Shown here: positions 1-8,039 of the stretch, one piece after another | Position numbering within the stretch: the first letter of the stretch is position 1 | Layout of the letters: every line of letters begins with the position of its first letter | NCBI GenBank assembly: GCA_018660305.1 | Contig: JABJKO010000110.1 | Coordinates: 1-24,198, forward strand | Source of the DNA: Rhodospirillaceae bacterium | Lineage (GTDB): Bacteria; Pseudomonadota; Alphaproteobacteria; MPNO01; UBA2964 | Length of the DNA: 24,198 nucleotides | Direction of reading: 5' to 3' | The notes under the pieces: generated by a model | What the model was told of the DNA's origin: nothing | Database searches by the model: none | What the model saw: only the letters and a program-made list of their open reading frames with translations | Program-made: the position numbers and the translations under genes

Positions 1-2
1 AC

Positions 3-86
3 GCCGCCGCCGACCCCGACGCGTTGTTTACGGATCGCAATTTGCTGGCGTCACAGGTCGCTGCCTGCACCCTGTTGATGGACTAG
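3..86 (+). CDS. 3' end of an unidentified gene (partial)
   Basis: An open frame enters from the left edge and ends at TAG 84-86, giving about 27 residues that finish LLASQVAACTLLMD. Base composition and codon choice resemble the genes downstream, and a 70-bp gap separates it from the amidohydrolase on the same strand. The piece is too short to assign to a family, and it could be a chance open frame. Its orientation suggests it belongs upstream of, or in the same operon as, the amidohydrolase. Confidence 0.4.
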   Translation, partial: AAADPDALFTDRNLLASQVAACTLLMD

Positions 87-156
87 ATTTATGTAGCTGT
101 GGACCGGCTCCGTTTTGCGCTAAACTTTCAACACAAGACGTAATAGGGAGAAAACA

Positions 157-1185
157 ATGACCATAGACATGCATGCCCATTGGCGCCCGTCCGTCCTGAT
201 AGAGGCGCTGCGCAGCCGTAAAACCGAACCGATGATTATCCGGAACGAAGACGGTGAGGAAGTTCTCAAAACCCGGCGCGGCGAGGAACCCATCGCGAAG
301 GCGTTCGATGATATGGAACAACGTCTGGCGGAAATGGATCGTCTCGGAATAAGTACGGGCGTGCTGTCCCTGGTGGGCTCCTTTACGTGGATCGAACGTC
401 TGCCCGTCCAGGAATCCCTGCCGCTGGTCCGTCTCGTCAACGACAGCGTCTCCGCGCTCTGCAAAACCCATGAAGGACGATTCGCCGGCTTCGCGTCGCT
501 GCCCATGGATAACATAGCGGCCGCCGCGGAAGAGTTTGAGCGCGCCATGGCACTCCCCGGAATGGTCGGAACACAGGTGCCGGGTAATGCCTTTCTGACG
601 TACAAGGACGCCGAACAGATTCGTCCCATACTGGAAGTCGCCAACAGACACAAAGCGGTAGTGTTTATCCATTTCGGGCCCCGGCCGGGAGACGACTGGC
701 CACGGGTGCCAGGGGATGCCGACAATGTGCGGCGGCGCATGGGGACTCTCGATATGCAGGCCAGCCTGTCATCCAACATGGTGACGTTGTGCATGACCGA
801 TATCCTGGATGATTATCCCGACGCCATAATTCAGGTGCACAATCTCGGCGGTAATATTCCCTATGAGATGGAGCGCATGGATCACCGCAGCCTCCTCGAT
901 ACACCCGACGAGGAGCTTCCGTCGAAACGGTTTGCAAATTCCAGGGTCTATGTGGATTGCAATTCCTTCGGACCGCACGCCATCGAGGCCGGGCTCCGTG
1001 CCTATGGGCCGGATCGAATCGTATTTGGTACCGACGGAACCGAGTTCGGGGTCGAATGGTCCACCAAGGCCGTGAACGATGCCGACATCAGCGATGAGGA
1101 GCGGCGAAAAATCATGCACCAAAACGCCGCCAACATGCTGTCGCATCTTGCGCCAATCGCCGATTACGGCGTAGCGGCGGAATAA
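157..1185 (+). CDS. Amidohydrolase-2 family protein, ACMSD-like decarboxylase/hydrolase
   Basis: A 342-residue TIM-barrel metal enzyme of the amidohydrolase-related family that includes aminocarboxymuconate semialdehyde decarboxylase. The N-terminal MHAHW places the HxH metal ligands at H6 and H8. Further ligand candidates are H172 (IHFGPRPGDD), H228 (QVHNLGGN) and D293 (FGTDG), a spacing very close to ACMSD (His9/11/177/228, Asp294). Start ATG 157 is preceded by GGGAG at 146-150. It probably acts in the cytosol on a ring-derived or beta-oxo carboxylate by nonoxidative decarboxylation or hydrolysis; the substrate cannot be told. It heads an apparent operon with an enoyl-CoA hydratase (36 bp downstream) and an acyl-CoA synthetase, which suggests a CoA-linked degradative pathway. 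The family call is firm and the exact reaction is not. Confidence 0.9.
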   Translation: MTIDMHAHWRPSVLIEALRSRKTEPMIIRNEDGEEVLKTRRGEEPIAKAFDDMEQRLAEMDRLGISTGVLSLVGSFTWIERLPVQESLPLVRLVNDSVSALCKTHEGRFAGFASLPMDNIAAAAEEFERAMALPGMVGTQVPGNAFLTYKDAEQIRPILEVANRHKAVVFIHFGPRPGDDWPRVPGDADNVRRRMGTLDMQASLSSNMVTLCMTDILDDYPDAIIQVHNLGGNIPYEMERMDHRSLLDTPDEELPSKRFANSRVYVDCNSFGPHAIEAGLRAYGPDRIVFGTDGTEFGVEWSTKAVNDADISDEERRKIMHQNAANMLSHLAPIADYGVAAE

Positions 1186-1221
1186 TTGTCTTTACCCCTG
1201 CCCTAATTTCTGGAGGCACCC

Positions 1222-2049
1222 TTGGCCGAAAATGGATCCGCATCGCCCGGCGATGCTGAGAGACCGACAGCTGATCGCATCGAGATCGAGCAACGGGATC
1301 ACGTTGCCATCATCGCTCTGAACCGGCCCGACGTGCATAACGCCATGGATGACGCGCTGCGCGGAGAGCTTGTCGATATCATCGACTGGGTATCCCGTGA
1401 CGATTCCATTCGCGCGATGGTGTTGACCGGCCGGGGGCGATCCTTTTGCGCGGGCGGTGATATCAGCGCCATGAAGGAACGGCTGGACGCCCCCGCCGGG
1501 CAGGTCGCCATCAATGGCTGGCAACGGCAGCGACGGACCCATGGCGCCATCACCCAATTACACGGCCTGACCAAGCCAACCATTGCGGCAGTGAACGGCG
1601 CGGCGGCCGGGCTTGGTTGCGACATGGCGCTTTGCTGCGATTTCATCATCGCCTCCGACCGGGCGAAGTTTGCCATGAGTTACGTGCTCCGCGGGCTGAT
1701 ACCCGATGGCGGCGGGCTCTATTTTCTGCCCCGGCGGGTCGGCCTGGCCCGCGCCAAGGAACTCATTTTTTCAGGCCGTCGCGTCGAAGCCCCCGAAGCG
1801 CTCCAGATAGGCATGATCGATGCCATTTCCAGCGGAGAGAGTTTACTCGACGATGCCGTGGAAATGGCGGACCGCATGACCGCCGGCTCCTCGGTCGCCG
1901 TAGCCCTGTCCAAATCCATTCTCGACCAGAGTTTTGAATTGCCGATGGATCAGCTCTTTGCCCTGGGACGGCAGGCGCAGGCGATCTGTTACACCACCGA
2001 CGAACATCATGAATCGGTGAACGACTTTCTGCAGAAACGGAATCGCTGA
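1222..2049 (+). CDS. Enoyl-CoA hydratase/isomerase (crotonase) family protein
   Basis: A 275-residue crotonase-fold protein. The CoA and oxyanion-hole signatures are SFCAGGD (residues 74-80) and NGAAAGLGCDMALCCD (125-140). Aligned by eye to classical hydratase, the first catalytic Glu position (GCEL) is D134 and the second (PEIL) is Y154. An Asp in IPDGGG (D162) resembles the acidic residue of PaaG-type isomerases. It may therefore be an isomerase or a hydratase of altered chemistry rather than a FadB-type hydratase. Start is TTG 1222 with TGGAGG at 1211-1216 at good distance; the first in-frame ATG lies well inside the conserved fold. Translation ends one base before the next gene's start, so coupling is likely. 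Its role is inferred as a middle step in CoA-thioester degradation. Confidence 0.9.
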   Translation: MAENGSASPGDAERPTADRIEIEQRDHVAIIALNRPDVHNAMDDALRGELVDIIDWVSRDDSIRAMVLTGRGRSFCAGGDISAMKERLDAPAGQVAINGWQRQRRTHGAITQLHGLTKPTIAAVNGAAAGLGCDMALCCDFIIASDRAKFAMSYVLRGLIPDGGGLYFLPRRVGLARAKELIFSGRRVEAPEALQIGMIDAISSGESLLDDAVEMADRMTAGSSVAVALSKSILDQSFELPMDQLFALGRQAQAICYTTDEHHESVNDFLQKRNR

Positions 2050-2050
2050 T

Positions 2051-4168
2051 TTGACGCCTCCCCGCCGGTCCGCGTTAGAGCGTCTGTTTCGTCCGGAGAG
2101 CGTCGCGATCATCGGCGCTTCCAGTGATCCCGGCAAAACAGCCGGACGTCCCCTGCGGTTCCTGCAGCTGCACGGTTTTACGGGCCATGTCTGGCCAGTC
2201 AATCCGCGCTATGAAGCCATTGGTGAGCTGCCCTGCTTCGCCAGCATCGATGCCCTGCCGCAGGCCCCGGATGTCGCCATTGTGCTGGTGGGCCCTGCCC
2301 ATGCGGAACAATATCTTCGCGACCTCGCACGCGTCGGGACCGGTGCGGCCATCGCCATCGGCGGCGGCTATGGAGAGGTAGGCGGCGACGGCATCCGCAG
2401 GCAGGAAGCGCTCCGTGAAGCGGCCGGCGGGATGCGTCTCCTGGGGCCGAACACCATCGGGCTCGTCAATCTCGTCGATCATGTAACCCTGTCAGCCTCC
2501 GGCGCATTGGATGTGGAAGACCGCCACGCGGGAGCCATTGCCGTTGTCTCTCAAAGTGGCGGAATCCTCGGTTCGATCCTGTCGCGTGCCGCCTACAAGG
2601 GTGTTGGGCTCTCCCATCTCGTGGCGACGGGGAATGAAGCGGATCTGGAAATATGCGATTTTGTCGAATTTCTCATCGAGGACCCGGCGACATCGGTGAT
2701 CGCTCTTTATCTCGAGGCGCTGCGGCAACCCGACCGCTTCCGCCGCATCGCCCTGCTTGCCAGGGAACGGGGAAAGCCGCTGGTGGTCTATAAGGTCGGC
2801 CGCTCCGAGCCCGGGGCCCGGTCGGCGGCGTCCCACACCGGCGCTCTGGCCGGAGAAGACCGTCTCTATGACGCCCTGTTCAGGCAGGCAGGCGTGATTC
2901 GGGTACAGAATTATGGCGATCTTATCGATGTCCCCATGGCACTCACCTGCCGGACAAATCTTGAGGGAAAACGGCTGGGCATTCTGACCTCAACCGGCGG
3001 CGCCGGCGGGCTGGTTGCCGATGTTTGCGGCATGGCGGGTTTCGATGCGCCGGAACCAGGTGCGGATACGGCGAAAGCTTTGGGCTCCTTGCTAAGCCAT
3101 GACGGGTTTGCGCCGGACCGCAATCCCATCGACCTCACCCTTGCCGGTCTACAGCCGGAAACCATTCATGGCGCCATTACCGCCCTGATGGACAGCGAGG
3201 ATTACGATGGGGTGATCAGCATCGTCGGATCTTCCGGTGTGGGCCGGCCCGATCTTGTTGCGACACCGGTAATCGAGGTCAGCAGGACCGCCACAAAACC
3301 GCTCATCGTCTATAGCAGCCCCTCGGCGCCGGACATCATTCGCCGCCTGAACCAGGCCGGCGTGCCGGCCTATGACACCCCGGAAAGCTGCGCCGCCGCG
3401 CTGGAGGCGATCTTCCAAGCCAGCCGGCAGGCGCCAACCGGCGATCTCCCCGTGAGCAAGCGCTCCGGCACTTTGCCTGCGTTGGACCATTGGGCCGGCC
3501 GCCTGAACGAGGCCGAGTGCAAGCAATTGTTTGCTGCCTGCGGAATATCGTGCGTTCGGGAAGCCATCGCACCAACACCGGAAGAAGCCGGGCGGGCCGC
3601 CGGATCACTTGGGCCCCGGCTTGTGGTGAAGATCCTGTCGCGCGATCTCATCCACAAAAGCGATGTGGGCGGCGTGCATATCGACGTGGCAACGGCTGAT
3701 GTCACCCGCGTTTGTGATGAGATCAGCGCCAGCACCCGCGATCATATATCCGGTGAGGCGGAAGGGTTTCTGGTTCAGGAATACGTCACCGGGGGAATTG
3801 AAATGCTGCTGGGCTTTGTCCGGGACCCGCAACTAGGTCCGGCGGTGATGCTCGGCGCCGGAGGCACAGCCGCCGAGCTCTATGACGATACGGCCATCCG
3901 CCTCCTGCCGCTGGGATCGACCGATGTCGCCGAAATGCTCGACGAATTGACGATCACAACCAGGCTGAAAGGATTTCGCGGCGCGCCGGCGGGAGACATG
4001 GAGGCCCTCATTCATGCCGTAATGTCTTTCGCTCATATGTGCGAGGCCTTCGGACCGCGCCTCGCCGAAGCGGAAATCAACCCGCTGTTCGTTTTGCCGG
4101 ACGGAAAAGGCGTCAAAGCCGCTGACGGCGTGCTCCTCCTGTCGTCTTCAGACCGTCAAAGTGGATAG
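2051..4168 (+). CDS. Fused NDP-forming acyl-CoA synthetase (acetate--CoA ligase family, alpha-beta fusion)
   Basis: A 705-residue single-chain homologue of ADP-forming acetyl-CoA synthetase. In order it has a CoA-binding Rossmann domain (residues 15-135, with SVAIIGASSDPGKTAGRP), succinyl-CoA-ligase-like domains (about 160-460, SQSGG at 167-171), and a C-terminal ATP-grasp domain (about 485-700, with VVKILSRDLIHKSDVGGV and LGAGGTAAELYDD). H262 in SHTGALAGED is the expected phosphohistidine. The enzyme should ligate a carboxylate to CoA with ATP giving ADP and Pi, or run in reverse. It starts at TTG 2051, one base after the hydratase stop, with little Shine-Dalgarno of its own, so it probably depends on translational coupling. 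Its last 21 bases overlap the end of a convergent membrane-protein gene. The acyl substrate is unknown. Confidence 0.92.
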   Translation: MTPPRRSALERLFRPESVAIIGASSDPGKTAGRPLRFLQLHGFTGHVWPVNPRYEAIGELPCFASIDALPQAPDVAIVLVGPAHAEQYLRDLARVGTGAAIAIGGGYGEVGGDGIRRQEALREAAGGMRLLGPNTIGLVNLVDHVTLSASGALDVEDRHAGAIAVVSQSGGILGSILSRAAYKGVGLSHLVATGNEADLEICDFVEFLIEDPATSVIALYLEALRQPDRFRRIALLARERGKPLVVYKVGRSEPGARSAASHTGALAGEDRLYDALFRQAGVIRVQNYGDLIDVPMALTCRTNLEGKRLGILTSTGGAGGLVADVCGMAGFDAPEPGADTAKALGSLLSHDGFAPDRNPIDLTLAGLQPETIHGAITALMDSEDYDGVISIVGSSGVGRPDLVATPVIEVSRTATKPLIVYSSPSAPDIIRRLNQAGVPAYDTPESCAAALEAIFQASRQAPTGDLPVSKRSGTLPALDHWAGRLNEAECKQLFAACGISCVREAIAPTPEEAGRAAGSLGPRLVVKILSRDLIHKSDVGGVHIDVATADVTRVCDEISASTRDHISGEAEGFLVQEYVTGGIEMLLGFVRDPQLGPAVMLGAGGTAAELYDDTAIRLLPLGSTDVAEMLDELTITTRLKGFRGAPAGDMEALIHAVMSFAHMCEAFGPRLAEAEINPLFVLPDGKGVKAADGVLLLSSSDRQSG

Positions 4169-4504
4169 ATAGAAATTGTTGGTAATCACCAGGGCGTAAA
4201 TAAGGACAATTGCCTGACCTTTTCTAATCATCGATTTTGACGGCAGCCACAGAACAAACATAGCCGCAAGGACGTGGACAAGTAGTTTGGGTATGAACCA
4301 CCAAACGCCCAAATTTTCCTGCAGGCTAGCCATCATCGCATTGGCCTCGATGTTACCCGCCGCCAACATGGCATTGGTCGAAAGCACATCCAATATGCCA
4401 ACCGCCACAATCAATGCCGCCAAAATCTGAGCCAACAGCACCATATTCTGATCGAGCCGGCACCGGAGGCTCTGCCGTTGCAGTTTTCTGAATCCGTAAG
4501 TCAT
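4148..4504 (-). CDS. Small three-helix membrane protein, DUF5658-like
   Basis: 118 residues with three predicted membrane helices (about 21-41, 67-86 and 97-113). The sequence D39-x-LST...GNIEAN in and after the first helix matches what I recall of DUF5658 proteins, a family of unknown function. I chose ATG 4504 over an upstream TTG (4561) because it has AGGGA about 10 nt upstream on the minus strand and the upstream extension is not membrane-like. The stop lies inside the last codons of the convergent acyl-CoA synthetase gene (21-bp antisense overlap). It is unlikely to belong functionally to the catabolic operon. Translation of the frame is supported by clear hydrophobic segmentation; function is unknown. 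Confidence 0.65.
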   Translation of the reverse strand: MTYGFRKLQRQSLRCRLDQNMVLLAQILAALIVAVGILDVLSTNAMLAAGNIEANAMMASLQENLGVWWFIPKLLVHVLAAMFVLWLPSKSMIRKGQAIVLIYALVITNNFYLSTLTV

Positions 4505-4905
4505 GGTTGCACATTCCCTGTCGAAGTTTGTTTGCCGCGCCCACCGCGGTCTAATTAACAAGGAACATGCAAATCCCGTGCCAGACGGGTTAATTCGGCC
4601 TTTTCCGCGGCACTGGATGGTTAAGGCGATTCACCAAATACCCAAAGTGTAAAATCCACCGACAGTTTTGGGCCGATATACGGTTAATCCGCTGAAAACT
4701 GTAAAATCCACCGACAGGAAAGTGTTAACGGGACTCTCCTGTGTCCGCAGAGCCCAGACCCAAATCAGCCGGTATCCGGTTTTAGAGTCAGCCCATTACG
4801 CAGCAGGCGGAAAATAGACCTTTTTCTTGCCGCGAAAGTTCCGCTAAGGTTCACCGTCGCAAAAATAATAATATTGACGCAATCATTAGGAACGAGAGGA
4901 TCAAA
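4505..4905. other. Intergenic region between divergent genes, about 400 bp
   Basis: No convincing coding frame is seen. The region separates the minus-strand membrane protein from the TRAP operon and must hold the TRAP promoter, but I see no good sigma70 hexamer pair. It contains a conspicuous repeat structure at 4644-4717 (listed separately) and an A/T-rich stretch at about 4858-4885. A GAGAGGA Shine-Dalgarno at about 4895-4901 precedes ATG 4906. Confidence 0.7.
4644..4717. repeat. 18-bp direct repeat with nested inverted repeat
   Basis: TGTAAAATCCACCGACAG occurs perfectly at 4648-4665 and 4700-4717, extending to 22 of 23 positions or so when the preceding AAA(G/C) is included. ACAGTTTT at 4662-4669 is the inverse complement of AAAACTGT at 4695-4702, so the two copies are joined by an 8-bp inverted repeat with a 25-nt centre. 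Multiple short repeats of this kind occur at the ends of IS21-type elements and also in operators; no transposase remnant is present. Confidence 0.75.
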
Positions 4906-5865
4906 ATGAAGACATTCAAATTATTGGCGGGCGCCGCCATCGCGGCCGGTTTTGTTACCAGTGCCGCAAGCGCGCAGACGGTTGCTATCGGAAGCACCAA
5001 GGGTTCGATGGTCGCTGCCATGACGACCGCTATTTCGAAATTCGTTTCGGGAAAATCCATTCTGAAAATGCGGCGCCAGATCATGGGCGGCACGCAGAAA
5101 TATATTCCGGTCGTCAATGCCGGTGAGCTTCAGTTCGGATTGTCCAACATCGTTCAATACACCATGGCCAAGGAAGGCCGTGATCTGTCCAAACGGCCCT
5201 ACAAGAATTTGCAGCTGGTGACGACGCTGATGCGGTTCCGCACCGGCCTGCTGGTCCGTAACGATTCACCCATTCGCAGGATCGAGGACCTTCGCGGCAA
5301 GCGTTTTGCCGCCGGCTTCAAGGGCGCGCCTTTGTTCCAGACATATTTCAGCGCCTTTTTGACCAATGCCGGTCTGACCTGGAAAGACGTTAAACAGATT
5401 CCCGCTGTCGGATTGCGGCAGCACTGGAACCTGTTCAAGCAGGGCAAAGTCGATGTCGCCATGGCCGGTGTCGGTGGCGGGCCCAACAAAGACATGAATG
5501 CCAAGATCCCCAGCGGTGTTCGTTACATCAGCTTCAACACGGACACCTCCGGCGCGATGAAGGCGACCACCAATCTGAAGGGTGGCAAATATGAAAAAGT
5601 CGGCAAGAAGAAAAATTACGTAGCCATCCGTGAACCAGCTGTCCTGTTCGGCTATGACTTCACGTTGTTCACCAACAAGAATGTATCCACCGACACGGTA
5701 TACGCCGTCACCAAGGTCATGCATGACAGCGTAAAGGACTTCCACGCCGTCAGCGGTGTATGGCGTTCCTACAATGAAAAGAGAATGTCAAAGGACCAGG
5801 GTGGTCTCGCCTATCACGCGGGCGCCATGAAGTTCTACAAGGAAAAAGGTCTCTGGAAGCGCTGA
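4906..5865 (+). CDS. TAXI-family TRAP transporter solute-binding protein
   Basis: A 319-residue periplasmic receptor. A Sec signal peptide (MKTFKLLAGAAIAAG...SAASA) is predicted to be cleaved after A23. The mature start VAIGSTKGSMVAAMTTAISKF and later features (QFGLSNIVQYTMAKEG, ...RIEDLRGKRFAAGFKGAP, VDVAMAGVG) are typical of TAXI receptors, which partner with fused TRAP permeases. The next gene is exactly such a permease. It probably binds a small carboxylate; the ligand is unknown. Start ATG 4906 follows GAGAGGA. A strong hairpin lies in the 111-bp gap before the permease, consistent with making more receptor than permease. The C-terminal half is rich in Lys (GKKKNYVAIREP), which is slightly unusual for a periplasmic receptor. 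Confidence 0.93.
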   Translation: MKTFKLLAGAAIAAGFVTSAASAQTVAIGSTKGSMVAAMTTAISKFVSGKSILKMRRQIMGGTQKYIPVVNAGELQFGLSNIVQYTMAKEGRDLSKRPYKNLQLVTTLMRFRTGLLVRNDSPIRRIEDLRGKRFAAGFKGAPLFQTYFSAFLTNAGLTWKDVKQIPAVGLRQHWNLFKQGKVDVAMAGVGGGPNKDMNAKIPSGVRYISFNTDTSGAMKATTNLKGGKYEKVGKKKNYVAIREPAVLFGYDFTLFTNKNVSTDTVYAVTKVMHDSVKDFHAVSGVWRSYNEKRMSKDQGGLAYHAGAMKFYKEKGLWKR

Positions 5866-5889
5866 GCGCGTCCGGTTCATTCAGACCCG

Positions 5890-5922
5890 CTGGCCCGCAT
5901 CGTCATGGACGGTGCGGGCCAG
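5890..5922 (+). terminator. Strong hairpin between TRAP receptor and permease genes
   Basis: A 15-bp stem (one G-T pair) closes an ATG triloop; the outer arms are CTGGCCCGCA (5890-5899) and TGCGGGCCAG (5913-5922). It is followed by AATTTTCC rather than a full U tract. It may be a partial terminator or an mRNA-stabilising 3' structure that lowers permease expression relative to the receptor. Confidence 0.6.
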
Positions 5923-5976
5923 CAATTTTCCACACGACTAATTTTATTTCGTACCAATTGAATTTGTTTCGGATAG

Positions 5977-7935
5977 ATGGCAACCAACCCAGCAGATATC
6001 TCCGCCGCCCATAGCGAGGGCGATTCACAGCTAACGCTTACAGGCCCCTGGATCCACATCGTATCGTGGCTCGGCGGATTTCTCGCCCTGATCCCTATTT
6101 TCTTCGCCTCGGAAATTCATTTAACGCTGGGCCTGCAGATATTCACCGAACAGGGCATGGCGCTCGCGCTGGGGCTTGGCCTCGCCATCGTTTTTATAAA
6201 ATCACCCTTCAACCCCAAGACGAAGAAAACCACCGTCCCGTTCTATGATGCATTTCTCGCCCTTCTGGGACTAGCCGCCGGCGCCTATCTCGCCTGGCGC
6301 TTCCCTATTCTCCAGGACGAACTCTTCGAACGACGGCCGGAAGCATCCACCATTGGCACTATCCTGATCCCGCTGATCGTTGAAGCCATCCGGCGCACCG
6401 CGGGTTGGAGCCTGACCAGTATCGTGCTGTTCTTTCTCGCCTATACGGCGTTCGGCCATCACATACCCGGGGTGTTTCAGGCCACCGAAGCAACGTACGT
6501 GGTGTTCACGGCACGCATCGTCGCCGACAGCGTCGCGGTTCTCGGTCTGCCTCTGACCATTGTCGTTGTGGTGGTCCTTCCCTTTGTTTTCTTTGGGCAA
6601 CTCCTGATGAAGGGCGGCGCTTCGGAATGGTTCACCAATATCTCGACGGCGCTCATCGGGCGCAGCCGAGGCGGATCCGCTAAAATCGCGGTGGTGGCGT
6701 CTGGTCTGTTTGGCGCGATCTCCGGCACCGCCGTCTCGAACGTTGCCTCGACGGGACTCATCACAATTCCGCTGATGAAACGGGGCGGTTACGACCCCCG
6801 CACAGCCGCTGCCTTCGAGGCCGTTGCCTCGACCGGTGGCCAGATCATGCCGCCGATCATGGGCGCGGCCGCCTTCCTGATGGCTGAGATATTGGAGATC
6901 GGCTATACCGAAGTCGTCCTGGCCGCGATCATTCCGGCGCTTCTCTATTACGTCGCCGTGTTTGTCTATGCCGACCTCGAAGCCGCCAAGAAGAATATTC
7001 AACCGGTTCCCGAAGAGCTGATCCCCCCTCTGGGAAAGACCCTGAAAGAGGGCTGGTTCTTTGTCGTGCCGTTTGCCGTGCTGATCTACGCCTTGTTCGT
7101 CATGAACCGGGCGCCGGAAACCGCGGCGCTGTGGTCCGGTGCGACGGTCGTCATCGTCAATTGGATCTTCGGCTACAAAAAAACGCGCATCACGGTGCCG
7201 CAGATCATCACCGCTGTCCGCGACACCGGCGTTCGCGGCGGCAGTGAAATCGTGATCATCGGCGCCATGGCCGGGCTGATTATCGGTATTCTCGGCGCCA
7301 CGGGTCTCGGCGAGGCCCTGACACAGGCGCTGGTGACCGTCGGTGAAGGCAATCTGGCGCTGCTCCTCGGTATTACCGCAATCATCTGCATCGTACTGGG
7401 CATGGGCATGCCGACGACGGCGATCTACCTCCTGGTCTCGATTATCGCCGCACCGCCGCTGATTAAACTCGGTATCAACCCGCTCGCCGCCCACATGTAT
7501 GTGTTCTATTTCGGCATTGTGTCGCTGATAACACCACCGGTCGCCATCGCTGCCTTTGTCGCGGCTAATCTCGCGGGGTCCAGCCCCATGGCAACCGCCG
7601 TTACGGCCGTGCGGCTGGGATGGACCGCCCTCGTCGTCCCGGTCATGTTTGTCCTGTCGCCCAACCTGATCATGCAAGGCGAGCCGGTGGATATTATCAT
7701 CGCCTTTGTCACCGCTGTCGCTGGGGTATGGGTAACAACGTGCGGCATCCAGGGCTATTTCGTTCGTCCCCTGAACTTCCTATTGCGAATAGGATTTATG
7801 GTGGGGGGCATCCTGTTGCTGATCCCTGTCGAAGCTTTCCCAAACGCGATTTATACTGAATTGGCTGGCATCGCGCTGACCTTACTGCTTGTCGGCAGGG
7901 AAATGTTGGCCCGCCGCAAACTGGAAGCCGCCTGA
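5977..7935 (+). CDS. TRAP transporter fused permease (DctQ-DctM type)
   Basis: A 652-residue integral membrane protein in which the small (4-helix) and large (12-helix) TRAP subunits are fused, as is usual for TAXI systems. Hallmarks are AVSNVASTGLITIPLMKR followed by FEAVASTGGQIMPPIMGAAAF (about residues 250-300) and GMGMPTTAIYLLVSIIAAPPL with ITPPVAIAAFVAANLAG (about 475-535). The substrate would be carried with Na+ or H+ across the inner membrane after delivery by the upstream receptor. Start ATG 5977 gives the expected N terminus; its Shine-Dalgarno is weak (GGAT). It lies 111 bp after the receptor gene with a hairpin between. Length and hydrophobicity are normal for the family. Confidence 0.94.
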   Translation: MATNPADISAAHSEGDSQLTLTGPWIHIVSWLGGFLALIPIFFASEIHLTLGLQIFTEQGMALALGLGLAIVFIKSPFNPKTKKTTVPFYDAFLALLGLAAGAYLAWRFPILQDELFERRPEASTIGTILIPLIVEAIRRTAGWSLTSIVLFFLAYTAFGHHIPGVFQATEATYVVFTARIVADSVAVLGLPLTIVVVVVLPFVFFGQLLMKGGASEWFTNISTALIGRSRGGSAKIAVVASGLFGAISGTAVSNVASTGLITIPLMKRGGYDPRTAAAFEAVASTGGQIMPPIMGAAAFLMAEILEIGYTEVVLAAIIPALLYYVAVFVYADLEAAKKNIQPVPEELIPPLGKTLKEGWFFVVPFAVLIYALFVMNRAPETAALWSGATVVIVNWIFGYKKTRITVPQIITAVRDTGVRGGSEIVIIGAMAGLIIGILGATGLGEALTQALVTVGEGNLALLLGITAIICIVLGMGMPTTAIYLLVSIIAAPPLIKLGINPLAAHMYVFYFGIVSLITPPVAIAAFVAANLAGSSPMATAVTAVRLGWTALVVPVMFVLSPNLIMQGEPVDIIIAFVTAVAGVWVTTCGIQGYFVRPLNFLLRIGFMVGGILLLIPVEAFPNAIYTELAGIALTLLLVGREMLARRKLEAA

Positions 7936-8039
7936 CGCGATACACGATTCGGTGAGAAAATCTTGTTGCGGTTGGATTTAATCCCCAACTCTGCGACACT
8001 TGCCATAAATATTTTTAGTCATTTATCCGGGAGAACTCC

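Noticed and set aside
6271..7677. 468-residue minus-strand open frame
   Set aside because: It is opposite the fused TRAP permease and is rich in His, Asp, Arg and Gly, as antisense of hydrophobic codons gives. There is no family resemblance.
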